Assembly: GCF_900700375.1 (NCBI RefSeq)
Contig: NW_021629766.1
Span: forward strand, 1 to 64,000
Direction: 5' to 3'
Source: Denticeps clupeoides
Lineage: Eukaryota; Chordata; Actinopteri; Clupeiformes; Denticipitidae
Length of the DNA stretch: 64,000 nucleotides
The translations under genes were made by a program, and so were the position numbers. Each line of letters opens with the position of its first letter. Positions within the stretch are counted from its first letter, which is position 1. Shown here one piece after another: positions 1 to 10,155 of the stretch. The notes beneath the pieces were generated by a model. It searched no databases. It saw nothing but the letters and a program-made list of their open reading frames with translations, and was not told the DNA's origin.

Positions 1-3000
1 GTCGAAAAAAAACATGTCAGTTTTGTCAGTTTTTCCACTTTTTTTAACTTCTGACTTTTTTGGTTTTTTAAATCAGTTTGTCAGTTATTTCCCTTTTCAC
101 TTCTGACTTTTGTTTTTTTTAACTTTGTCATTTTTTCCACTTATTAAACTACTTGGAATTGTAAATGCTCTAAAATCTACAAAGTCGAAAAAATAAATAA
201 AATTCCGAAGTAAAAAGGTTAAAAAATGACAAAAAATGACAAAAGTCAGAAAGAGAAAAAGTGCGAAAATGACAGTCGAAAATAAACATGTCAGATTTGT
301 CAGTTTTTCCACTTTTTTACTTCTGACTTTGTTGTTTTTTAAATCAGTTTTGTTAGTTTTTCCCTTTTTTAACTTCTGACTTTGTTTTTTTAACTTTGTA
401 ATTTTTTCCACTTTTCACCTAAGTTGGAATTGTAAATGCTCAAAAATCTACAAAGTCGAAAAAAAAAAAAAAAGTCAGAAGTAAAAAGGAAAAAAAAGAC
501 AAAAAATGACAAAGTCAGAAGAGAAAAAGTGCGAAAAATGACAGTCGAAAATAAACATGTCAGATTTGTCAGTTTTTCCACTTTTTTACTTCTGACTTTT
601 GTTGTTTTTTAAATCAGTTTGTTAGTTATTCCCTTTTTAACTTCTGACTTTTGTTTTTTTAACTTTGTAATTTTTTCCATTTTTTCAACTAAGTTGGAAT
701 TGTAAAATGCTCAAAAATCTACAAAGTCGAAAAAAAAAAAAAAGTCAGAAGAGAAAAAGGAAAAAAAAGACAAAAAATGACAAAGTCAGAAGAGAAAAAG
801 TGAAAAAAATTACAAAGTCGAAAAAAAACATATCAGTTTTGTCAGTTTTTTCCCTTTTTCACTTCTGACTTTTGTTTTTTTTAACTTTGTCATTTTTTCC
901 ACTTATTTAACTAAGTTGGAATTGTAAAATGCTCAAAAATCTACAAAGTCGAAAAAACAAAAAAAGTCAGAAGTAAAAAAGGAAAAAAAAAAGAGAAAAA
1001 AATGACAAAGGTCAGAAAGGCGAAAAAGTGAAAAAAAATTAACAAAGTCCGAAAGAAAACAAATGTCAGGTTTTGTCAGTTTTTCCAAGTTTTTAACTTC
1101 CTGACTCTTGTTGTTTTTTTAAATCAGTTTTGTCAGTTTTTTCCCTTTTCACTTCTGGACTTTTGTTATTTTTACTTTCGCATTTTTTCCACTTATTCAA
1201 CGAAGTTGGGAAATTGTAAAATGCTAAAAAATCTACAAAGTCGAAAAAAAAAAACAAGTCAGAAGTGAAAAAGGTTAAAAAAATGACAAAAAAAATGACA
1301 AAAGTCAGAAGAGAAAAAGTGGAAAAAGGAAAGTCGAAAAAAAACAATGTTCAGTTTGGGTCAGTTTTTCTTTTTCCACTGTTTTTAAATCATTTCATGA
1401 TTCCCTTTTTCCACTTCTGACTTGTTTTTTTTTAACTTGTCAGTTTTTTCCACTTATGCAGGCTAAGTTAGGAATTGTAAATGCTCAAAAATCTACAAAG
1501 TAGAAAAAAAAAAAAAGTCCGAAGTAAAAAGGTAAAAAAAAAGGTAAAAAAATGACAAAAGTCAGAAGAGAAAAAGTGAGAAAAATGACAAAGTCAAAAA
1601 AAAAACATGTCAGTTTTGTCAGTTTTTCCACTGTTTTTACTTCTGACTTTGTTGTTTTTAAATCAGTTTTGTCAGTTATTTCCCTTTTCACTTCTGACTT
1701 TTGTTTTTTTTACTTTGTCATTTTTTCCACTTATTCAACTAAGTTGGAATTGTAAAATGCTCAAACATCTACAAAGTCGAAAAAAAAAAAAAATTCCGAA
1801 GTAAAAAGGTTAAAAATGACAAAAAAATGACAAAAGTCAGAGAGAAAAAGTGAGAAAAATGACAGTCGAAAAAAAACATGTCAGTTTTGTCAGTTTTTCC
1901 ACTTTTTTTAACTTCTGACTTTTGTTGTTTTTTAAATCAGTTTTGTCAGTTATTTCCCTTTTTCACTTCTGACTTTTGTTTTTTTTTAACTTTGTCATTT
2001 TTTCCACTTATTCAACTAGTTGGAATTGTAAAATGCTCAAAAATCTACAAAGTCGAAAAAAGAAAAAAAAGTCAGAAGTAAAAAGGAAAAAAAAGGACAA
2101 AAAATGACAAAGGTCAGAGACGAAAAAGTGAAAAAAATTACAAAGTCGAAAGAAAACATGTCAGTTTTTTAAATCAGTTTTGTCAGTTTTTTTCCCTTTT
2201 TCACTTCTGACTTTTGTTTTTTTTAACTTTGTCATTTTTTCCACTTTTTTTTAACTAAGTTGGAATTGTAAAATGCTCAAAAATCTACAAAGTCGAAAAA
2301 AAAAAAAAAAAGTCAGAAGTAAAAAAGGAAAAAAAAAGACAAAAAATGACAAAGGTCAGAAGCGAAAAAGTGAAAAAAATTACAAAGTCGACAGAAAACA
2401 TGTCAGTTTTGTCAGTTTTTCCAAGTTTTTACTTCTGACTCTTGTTGTTTTTTTAAATCAGTTTTGTCAGTTTTTTCCCTTTTTCACTTCTGACTTTTGT
2501 TTTTTTTTAACTTTCTCATTTTTTCCACTTATTCAACTAAGTTGGAATTGTAAAATGCTCAAAAATCTACAAAAGTCGAAAAAAAAAAAACAAAATTCCG
2601 AAGTAAAAAGGTTAAAAAATGACAAAAAATGACAAAGTCAGAAGAGAAAAAGTGAAAAAAATGACAGTCGAAAAAAAACATGTCAGTTTTGTCAGTTTTT
2701 TCCACTTTTTTTAACTTCTGACTTTTGTTTTTTTTTAACTTTGTCATTTTTCCCACTTATTCAACTAGTTGGAATTGTAAAATGCTCAAAAATCTACAAA
2801 GTCGAAAAAAAAAAAAAGTCAGAAGTAAAAAGGAAAAAAAAAGACAAAAAATGACAAAGTTCAGAAGCGAAAAAGTGAAAAAAATTACAAAGTCGAAAGA
2901 AAACATGTCAGTTTTGTCAGTTTTTCCACGTTTTTACTTCTGACTCTTGTTGTTTTTTAAATCAGTTTTGTCAGTTTTTTCCCTTTTTCACTTCTGACTT

Positions 3001-6000
3001 TTGTTTTTTTTTAACTTTGTCATTTTTTTCCACTTTTTCAACTAAGTTGGAATTGTAAAATGCTCAAAAATCTACAAAGTCGAAAAAAAAAAATTCCGAA
3101 GTAAAAAGGTTAAAAAATGACAAAAAAATGACAAAAGTCAGAAGAGAAAAAGTGAGAAAAATGACAGTCGAAAAAAAACATGTCAGTTTTGTCAGTTTTT
3201 CCACTTTTTTTAACTTCTGACTTTTGTTGTTTTTTAAATCAGTTTGTCAGTTATTTCCCTTTTTCACTTCTGACTTTTGTTTTTTTTTAAACTTTGTCAT
3301 TTTTTCCACTTATTTACCTAAGTAGGAATTGTAAAATGCTCAAAATCTACAAAGTCGAAAAAAAAAAATTCTGAAGTAAAAACGTTAAAAAAAATGACAA
3401 AAAATGACAAAAGTCAGAAGAGAAAAAGTGAGAAAAATGACAAAGTCGAAAAAAAACGTCAGTTTTGTCAGTTTTTCCACTTTTTTTACTTCTGACTATT
3501 GTTGTTTTTTAAATCAGTTTTGTCAGTCATTTCCCTTTTCACTTCTGACTTTTTTTTTTTTTTAACTTTGTCATTTTTTCCACTTATTCAACTAGTTGGA
3601 ATTGTAAAATGCTCAAAAATCTACAAAGTCGGAAAAAAAAAACAAAAGTCCGAAGTAAAAAGGAAAAAAAAAAGACAAAAAATGACAAAAGTCAGAAGCG
3701 AAAAGTGAAAAAAAATGACAGTCGGAAAAATACATGTCAGTTTTGTCCATTTTTCCACGTTTTTACTTCTGACTCTTGTTGTTTTTTAAATCAGTTTTGT
3801 CAGTTATTTCCCTTTTTTTACTTCGGACTTTTGGTTTTTTTTAACTTTGTCATTTTTTTCCACTTTTTCAACTAAGTTGGAATTGTAAAATGCTCAAAAA
3901 TCTACAAATTCGGAAAAAAAAAATTTCCGAAGTAAAAAGGTTAAAAAATGACAAAAAATGACAAAAGTCAGAAGAGAAAAAGTGCGAAAAATGACAGTCG
4001 AAAAAAAACATGTCAGTTTTGTCAGTTTTTCCACTTTTTTTAACTTCTGACTTTTGTTGTTTTTTTAAATCAGTTTTGTCAGTTATTTCCCTTTTTTCAC
4101 TTCTGACTTTTGTTTTTTTTAACTTTGTCATTTTTTCCACTTATTAAACTTACTTGGAATTGTAAAATGCTCTAAAATCTACAAAGTCGAAAAAATAAAT
4201 AAAATTCCGAAGTAAAAAGGTTAAAAAATGACAAAAAATGACAAAAGTCAGAAGAGAAAAAGTGCGAAAAATGACAGTCGAAAATAAACATGTCAGATTT
4301 GTCAGTTTTTCCACTTTTTTACTTCTGACTTTTGTTGTTTTTTAAATCAGTTTTGTTAGTTATTTCCCTTTTTTAACTTCTGACTTTTGTTTTTTTAACT
4401 TTGTAATTTTTCCACTTATTCACCTAAGTTGGAATTGTAAAATGCTCAAAAATCTACAAAGTCGAAAAAAAAAAAAAAAGTCAGAAGTAAAAAGGAAAAA
4501 AAAAGACAAAAAAATGACAAAGTCAGAGACGAAAAAGTGAAAAAAATTACAAAGTCGAAAGAAAACATGTCAGTTTTTAAATCAGTTTTGTCAGTTTTTT
4601 CCCTTTTTCACTTCTGACTTTTGTTTTTTTTAACTTTGTCATTTTTTCCACTTTTTTTTAACTAAGTTGGAATTGTAAAATGCTCAAAATCTACAAAGTC
4701 GAAAAAAAACAAAAAAAAGTCAGAAGTAAAAAGGAAAAAAAAAGACAAAAAATGACAAAGGTCAGAAGCGAAAAAGTGAAAAAAATTACAAAGTCGACAG
4801 AAAACATGTCAGTTTGTCAGTTTTTCCAAGTTTTTACTTCTGACTCTTGTTGTTTTTTAAATCAGTTTTGTCAGTTTTTTTCCCTTTTTCACTTCTGACT
4901 TTTGTTTTTTTTTAACTTTCTCATTTTTTCCACTTATTCAACTAAGTTGGAATTGTAAAATGCTCAAAAATCTACAAAGTCGAAAAAAAAACAAAATTCC
5001 GAAGTAAAAAGGTTAAAAAATGACAAAAAATGACAAAAGTCAGAAGAGAAAAAGTGAGAAAATGACAGTCGAAAAAAAACATGTCAGTTTTGTCAGTTTT
5101 TTCCACTTTTTTAACTTCTGACTTTTGTTTTTTTTTTTAACTTTGTCATTTTTTCCACTTATTCAACTAGTTGGAATTGTAAAATGCTCAAAAATCTACA
5201 AAGTCGAAAAAAAAAAAAAAAGTCAGAAGTAAAAAGGAAAAAAAAAAGACAAAAAATGACAAAGGTCAGAAGCGAAAAAGTGAAAAAAATTACAAAGTCG
5301 AAAGAAAACATGTCAGTTTTGTCAGTTTTTCCACGTTTTTACTTCTGACTCTTGTTGTTTTTTAAATCAGTTTTGTCAGTTTTTTCCCTTTTTCACTTCT
5401 GACTTTTGTTTTTTTTTAACTTTGTCATTTTTTCCACTTATTCAACTAGTTGGAATTGTAAAATGCTCAAAAATCTACAAAGTCGAAAAAAAAAAAAATT
5501 CCGAAGTAAAAAGGTTAAAAAATGACAAAAAATGACAAAAGTCAGAAGAGAAAAAGTGAGAAAAATGACAGTCGAAAAAAAACATGTCAGTTTTGTCAGT
5601 TTTTCCACTTTTTTTAACTTCTGACTTTTGTTGTTTTTTAAATCAGTTTTGTCAGTTATTTCCCTTTTTCACTTCTGACTTTTGTTTTTTTTTTTTAACT
5701 TTGTCATTTTTTCCACTTATTTACCTAAGTAGGAATTGTAAAATGCTCCAAATCTACAAAGTCGAAAAAAAAAAAATTCTGAAGTAAAAACGTTAAAAAA
5801 ATGACAAAAAATGACAAAAGTCAGAAGAGAAAAAGTGAGAAAAATGACAAAGTCGAAAAAAAAACGTCAGTTTTGTCAGTTTTTCCACTTTTTTTTACTT
5901 CTGACTATTGTTGTTTTTTAAATCAGTTTTGTCAGTCATTTCCCTTTTTCACTTCTGACTTTTTTTTTTTTTTTAACTTTGTCATTTTTTCCACTTATTC

Positions 6001-7237
6001 AACTAGTTGGAATTGTAAAATGCTCAAAAATCTACAAAGTCGGAAAAAAAAAACAAAAGTCCGAAGTAAAAAGGAAAAAAAAAAAGACAAAAAATGACAA
6101 AAGTCAGAAGCGAAAATGTGAAAAAAATGACAGTCGGAAAAATACATGTCAGTTTTGTCCATTTTTCCACGTTTTTACTTCTGACTCATGTTGTTTTTTA
6201 AATCAGTTTTGTCAGTTATTTCCCTTTTTTACTTCGGACTTTTGTTTTTTTTTAACTTTGTCATTTTTTCCACTTTTTCAACTAAGTTGGAATTGTAAAA
6301 TGCTCAAAAATCTACAAAGTCGGAAAAAAAAAAATTTCCGAAGTAAAAAGGTTAAAAAATGACAAAAAATGACAAAGTCAGAAGAGAAAAAGTGCGAAAA
6401 ATGACAGTCGAAAAAAAACATGTCAGTTTTGTCAGTTTTTCCACTTTTTTTAACTTCTGACTTTTGTTGTTTTTTAAATCAGTTTTGTCAGTTATTTCCC
6501 TTTTTCACTTCTGACTTTTGTTTTTTTTTTACTTTGTCATTTTTTCCACTTATTAAACTTACTTGGAATTGTAAAATGCTCTAAAATCTACAAAGTCGAA
6601 AAAATAAATAAAATTCCGAAGTAAAAAGGTTAAAAAATGACAAAAAATGACAAAAGTCTGAAGAGAAAAAGTGCGAAAAATGACAGTCGAAAATAAACAT
6701 GTCAGATTTGTCAGTTTTTCCACTTTTTTACTTCTGACTTTTGTTGTTTTTTAAATCAGTTTTGTTAGTTATTTCCCTTTTTTAACTTCTGACTTTTGTT
6801 TTTTTAACTTTGTCATTTTTTCTACTTATTCACCTAAGTTGGAATTGTAAAATGCTTTAAAATCTACAAACTCGAAAAAAAACATGTCAGTTTTGTCAGT
6901 TTTTCCACTTTTTTTACTTCTGACTTTTAAAAAACAACAAATCAGTTTTTTTTTAACTTTGTCATTTTTTCCACTTATTAAACTTAGTTGGAATTGTAAA
7001 ATGCTCAAAAATCTACAAAGTCGAAAAAAAAAAAAAGTCCGAAGTAAAAAGGTAAAAAAAAATGACAAAAAATGACAAAAGTCACAAGCAAAAAAGTGAA
7101 AAAAAATGACAAAGTCAAAAAAAAAAACATGTCAGTTTTTATCAGTTTTCCCACGTTTTTACTTCTGACTCTTGTTGTTTTTTAAATCAGTTTTGTCAGT
7201 TATTTCCCTTTTTCACTTCTGACTTTTGTTTTTTTTT
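1..7237. repeat. A/T-rich satellite array, ~275-bp unit, first orientation
   Basis: Tandem array with a unit of roughly 270-285 bp. Each unit has a pyrimidine-rich arm built from variants of ACTTCTGACTTTTGTTTTTT and TGTCAGTTTTTCCACTTTTT, a less repetitive core (AGTTGGAATTGTAAAATGCT) and a purine-rich arm (GTCAGAAGTAAAAAGG, AAAATGACAAAAGTCAGAAG). The purine arm is largely the reverse complement of words in the pyrimidine arm, so a unit can fold back on itself. The core recurs near 423, 693, 911, 1205, 1468, 1741, 2023, 2257 and onward. Open frames of 60-127 codons here are low-complexity F/L/K-rich translations and are not genes. The stretch 960-1600 has many one-base indels relative to other units, which could be real decay or uncorrected long-read error. 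Confidence 0.9.
2030..6850. repeat. 2.41-kb higher-order tandem duplication inside the satellite
   Basis: Marker variants recur at a constant offset of about 2410 bp: GTCAGAGACGAAAAAGTG at 2113 and 4523, GTCGACAGAAAACATG at 2388 and 4794, GTCGGAAAAATACATGTCAG at 3721 and 6131, and AAAATAAATAAAATTCCGAA at 4190 and 6600. About nine basic units (about 2030-4440) were copied as one block (about 4440-6850). The window start (1-470) matches about 3998-4460, so a third partial copy precedes it. Confidence 0.8.
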
Positions 7238-8945
7238 GTCATTTTTTAACCTTTTTACTTCGGACTTTTTTTTTTTTTCGACTTTGTAGATTTTTGAGCA
7301 TTTTACAATTCCAACTTAGGTGAATAAGTAGAAGAAATGACAAAGTTAAAAAATAACAAAAATCAGAAGTGAAAAAGGGAAATAACTGATAAAACTAATT
7401 TAAAAAAACAACAAAAGTCAGAAGTAAAAAAGTGGAAAAACTGACAAAGTAACATGTTTTTATTCGACTTTGTCATTTTTTTCACTTTTTTGCTTCTGAC
7501 TTCTGTTATTTTTTGTCATTTTTTAACCTTCTTACCTCTGAATTTTGTTTTTTTTTTCCGACTTTTTAGATTTTTTAACATTTTACGATTCCAACTTAGA
7601 TGAATAAGTGGAAAAAATTGACAATGTTAAAAAAACAAAAGTCAGAAGTTAAAAAAGGGAAATAACTGACAAAACTGATATAAAAAACAACAAAAGTCAG
7701 AAGTAAAAAAGTGGAAAAAACTGACAAAACTGACATGTTTTTTTTCGACTTTGTCATTTTTTTCACTTTTTCGCTTCTGACTTTTGTTATTTTTTGTCAT
7801 TTTTTAACCTTCTTACTTCTGAATTTTGTTTTTTTTTTTCCGACTTTGTAGATTTTTTTTAACATTTTACGATTCCAACTTTGATGAATAAGTGGAAAAA
7901 ATGACAAAGTAAAAAAAAACTAAAATTAAAAGTGAAAAAAGGGAAATAACTGACAAAACTGATTTAAAAAAACAACAAAAGCCAGAAGTAGAAAAGTGGA
8001 AAAACTGAAAAAACTAAAATGTTTTTTTTCGAATTTGTCATTTTTTATCACTTTCTCGCTTCTGTCTTTTATGTCATTTTTTTTAACCTTTTCACTCCTG
8101 ACTTTTTTTTTTCTCTTGGACTTTATAAATTTTTGAGCATTTTACAATTTTAACTTATGTGAATAAGTATAAAAAATGAAAAAGTAAAAAAAAAAAAACA
8201 AAAGTCAGAAGTAAAAAAGGGAGATTTCATTAACTGACAAAACTGATTTAAAAAACAAAAAAAGTCAGAAGTAAAAAAGTGGAAAACCTGACAAAACTGA
8301 TGTTTTTCTTTAACTTTCTAATTTTTTTCACATTTTCACTTCTAACTTTTGTTATTTTTTGTCTTTTTTTTTTAACCTTTTCACTTCTGACTATTGTTTT
8401 TTTTTTGGACTGTAAATTTTTGAGCATTTTACAATTTCAACTTATGTGAATAAGTGGAAAAAATGACAAAGTTAAAGAAAAACAACAAGAGTCAGAAGTA
8501 AAAAAGTGGAAAAACTGACAAAACTGACATGTTTTTTTTTTTGGACTGTCATTTTTTTTTCACTTTTTTCCTTCTGACTTGTGTCATTTTTTGTCATTTT
8601 TTTTTAACTGACAAAACTGATTTAAAAAACAATAAAAGTCAGAAGTAAAAAAGTGGAAAAACTGACAAAACTGACATGTTTTTTTTTGGACTTTGTCATT
8701 TTTTTTCACTTTTTCACTTCTGATGTGTCATTTTTTTTTTCACTTGTGACTAATGTTTTTTTTTACTTTGTAATTTTTTGAGCACTTTACAATTTCAACT
8801 TAGGTGAATAAGTGGAAAAAATGACAAAGTAAAAAAAAACAAAAGTCAGAATTGAAAAAGGAAAATAACTGACAAAACTGATTTAAAAAACAACAAAAGT
8901 CAGAAGTAAAAAGTGGAAAAACTGACATGTTTTTTTTTTTGGACT
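7238..8945. repeat. Same satellite, inverted orientation and more diverged
   Basis: From about 7237 the array reads as the reverse complement of the preceding units: the core now appears as AGCATTTTACAATTCCAACTT near 7298-7318 and again with changes near 7580, 7860, 8128, 8425 and 8772. Units are more degenerate and several lack parts. The array ends at 8945, where a duplicated gene-block fragment begins abruptly. Confidence 0.85.
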
Positions 8946-9054
8946 AATGTTTGTCTTGTGTTTTAGACACGTGACACTCAAGAAAGGCAAAGGAGATTTC
9001 AATAATTTTTTCTTTATAGATTCTTTTTTTACCGAAATATCCTACTGTGTCTTC
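8946..9054 (-). repeat. Fragment of the coiled-coil gene 3' flank
   Basis: This stretch (TTGTCTTGTGTTTTAGACAC, then an AAAGGAGATTTCA motif) matches the 3' flank of the coiled-coil genes at about 17415-17500, 20017-20090, 24795-24890 and, inverted, 32405-32490. It marks the left edge of the first ~11-kb block against the satellite. No coding sequence of the gene remains here. Confidence 0.7.
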
Positions 9055-9147
9055 CTTTTACCTTCAGAGATGGAGGGACCAGGCGAGCAGTACTGGAGGC
9101 TCGGAGTATACCAGGTGCAGTGCGAGGTGTAATAAGGGTATTATAAA
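9055..9147 (-). mobile_element. L2/CR1-like LINE fragment
   Basis: About 90 bp (CTTCCTTTTACCTTCAGAGA to GTGCAGTGCGAGGTGTAATA) identical in type to the internal part of the LINE 3' ends at 16870-16955 and 24255-24345. It is the antisense of the LINE segment encoding the TPRTAPGILRASSTARLVPP region. Only this internal piece is present, fused to unrelated flanks on both sides. The same fusion occurs at 20105-20190, so it predates the block duplication. Confidence 0.7.
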
Positions 9148-9499
9148 TCATTATAAATCTGCTTGCAGCAGAATCCCAGAATCTCTGTATTTAATCAGCT
9201 CAAGGTAATGTTGAGACGTGAGAGAAAGTCCAGATGCACACAAATAACTTGTGAAGCATAAGATTGACAGAGTGCTTGGTCTGAATTGTGCTGACTGTCT
9301 GGTTCCAGATCTGGATTTTACATGGTAAGTTGGAGAGTAACGGTGCCACGTCTGGGTGCAGCAGGAGCCCCAGCTGGCAGCACTCAGCCTGACAGCAGGG
9401 CTCTAACAATGCACAGGTGCTGCTGGGTAGGCATCCGTGGTTGGAGCCCCGTTAGAAGGAACCGACACTGATGCATCGATGTGGATCCTGAACTTTGAT
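9148..9499. other. Non-coding block sequence shared with 20190-20566
   Basis: No gene seen. The sequence is nearly identical to the second block, apart from small indels (for example near 9230 and 9325). It holds no recognisable repeat head or coding frame. It may include the 5' part of the LTR fragment that follows, but I cannot place a 5' LTR edge. Confidence 0.5.
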
Positions 9500-9657
9500 T
9501 TCAGTTCCTGGCAACCGCCACACGCCTGTTGGTTTGTTTTTCTTGGCTTCCTTTGTTTTGTCCCTCGTGCCTTTTTCTTTTGTGCGTATTAATAAATCCC
9601 ATTTGTCCAGATGTCCCGTCTCTGCGCTTCCTTCCCCGTCAGCCCGTGGTCGTGACA
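9500..9657 (+). mobile_element. LTR fragment related to the 13164-16628 element
   Basis: The segment resembles the minus-strand LTR of the complete element: TTCCTGGCAACCGCCACACG here against TTCTGGCAATCGCCACACGC there, a downstream AATAAA, then TCTGCGCTTCCTTCCCC and a terminal CGTGACA. It is an old solo-type remnant of a related family. In the second block the matching copy (20566-20703) lacks its extreme end and about 165 bp of flank present here at 9650-9815. Confidence 0.6.
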
Positions 9658-10155
9658 AACAGAGGTAAAATGTACAATGAGACATTCAAACAAATCCTGT
9701 TCAATTTTCTGATATGTATTGGATTTCTTTTCATAAATTATTTGTTGTTCCGGCAGCTCAGGTGGCACTTTATTTTAAAAAATCTATATTCGCCAGATCA
9801 AGTAAAGCATACATGTGCATGTTTTTGGTGTTATGTTTTGGTGTTTAATTATCATTATATTCGTGCATTTTCTAAAGATTCTGTTTTTGAATAAAGGGTT
9901 GGAAATGAATGCTTTTATTTATTCATAATTTATAAAAAATAATGGACAGATTAATTGATTATTAAAATGATTTTTAGTAGCAGCCATGCTTCTTTATTAT
10001 CGGAAGATACATCGAACATTAAGACTAACTGTGCTGTAAAACAAGTATTTGCTTTATTAGATATTTCTCCAGATTTATTTGTTTCAAAGCCAAATGGCGT
10101 ATGATGTAAGCCAGGACTTTATTAGGCATCAGACCAAGTGATGATTATCACCATT
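9658..10155. other. Non-coding; 3' flank of C1q gene with polyadenylation signals
   Basis: AT-rich, no gene seen. On the minus strand AATAAA motifs lie at 10118-10123 (about 35 bp past the C1q stop codon) and near 10052-10057. Either could serve as the poly(A) signal of the minus-strand gene. Confidence 0.55.

Noticed and set aside
97-7075. Many 60-127-codon frames on both strands in the satellite
   Set aside because: They are F/L/K-rich translations of low-complexity tandem repeats, shift with every indel and have no start context, domain or conservation beyond the repeat.
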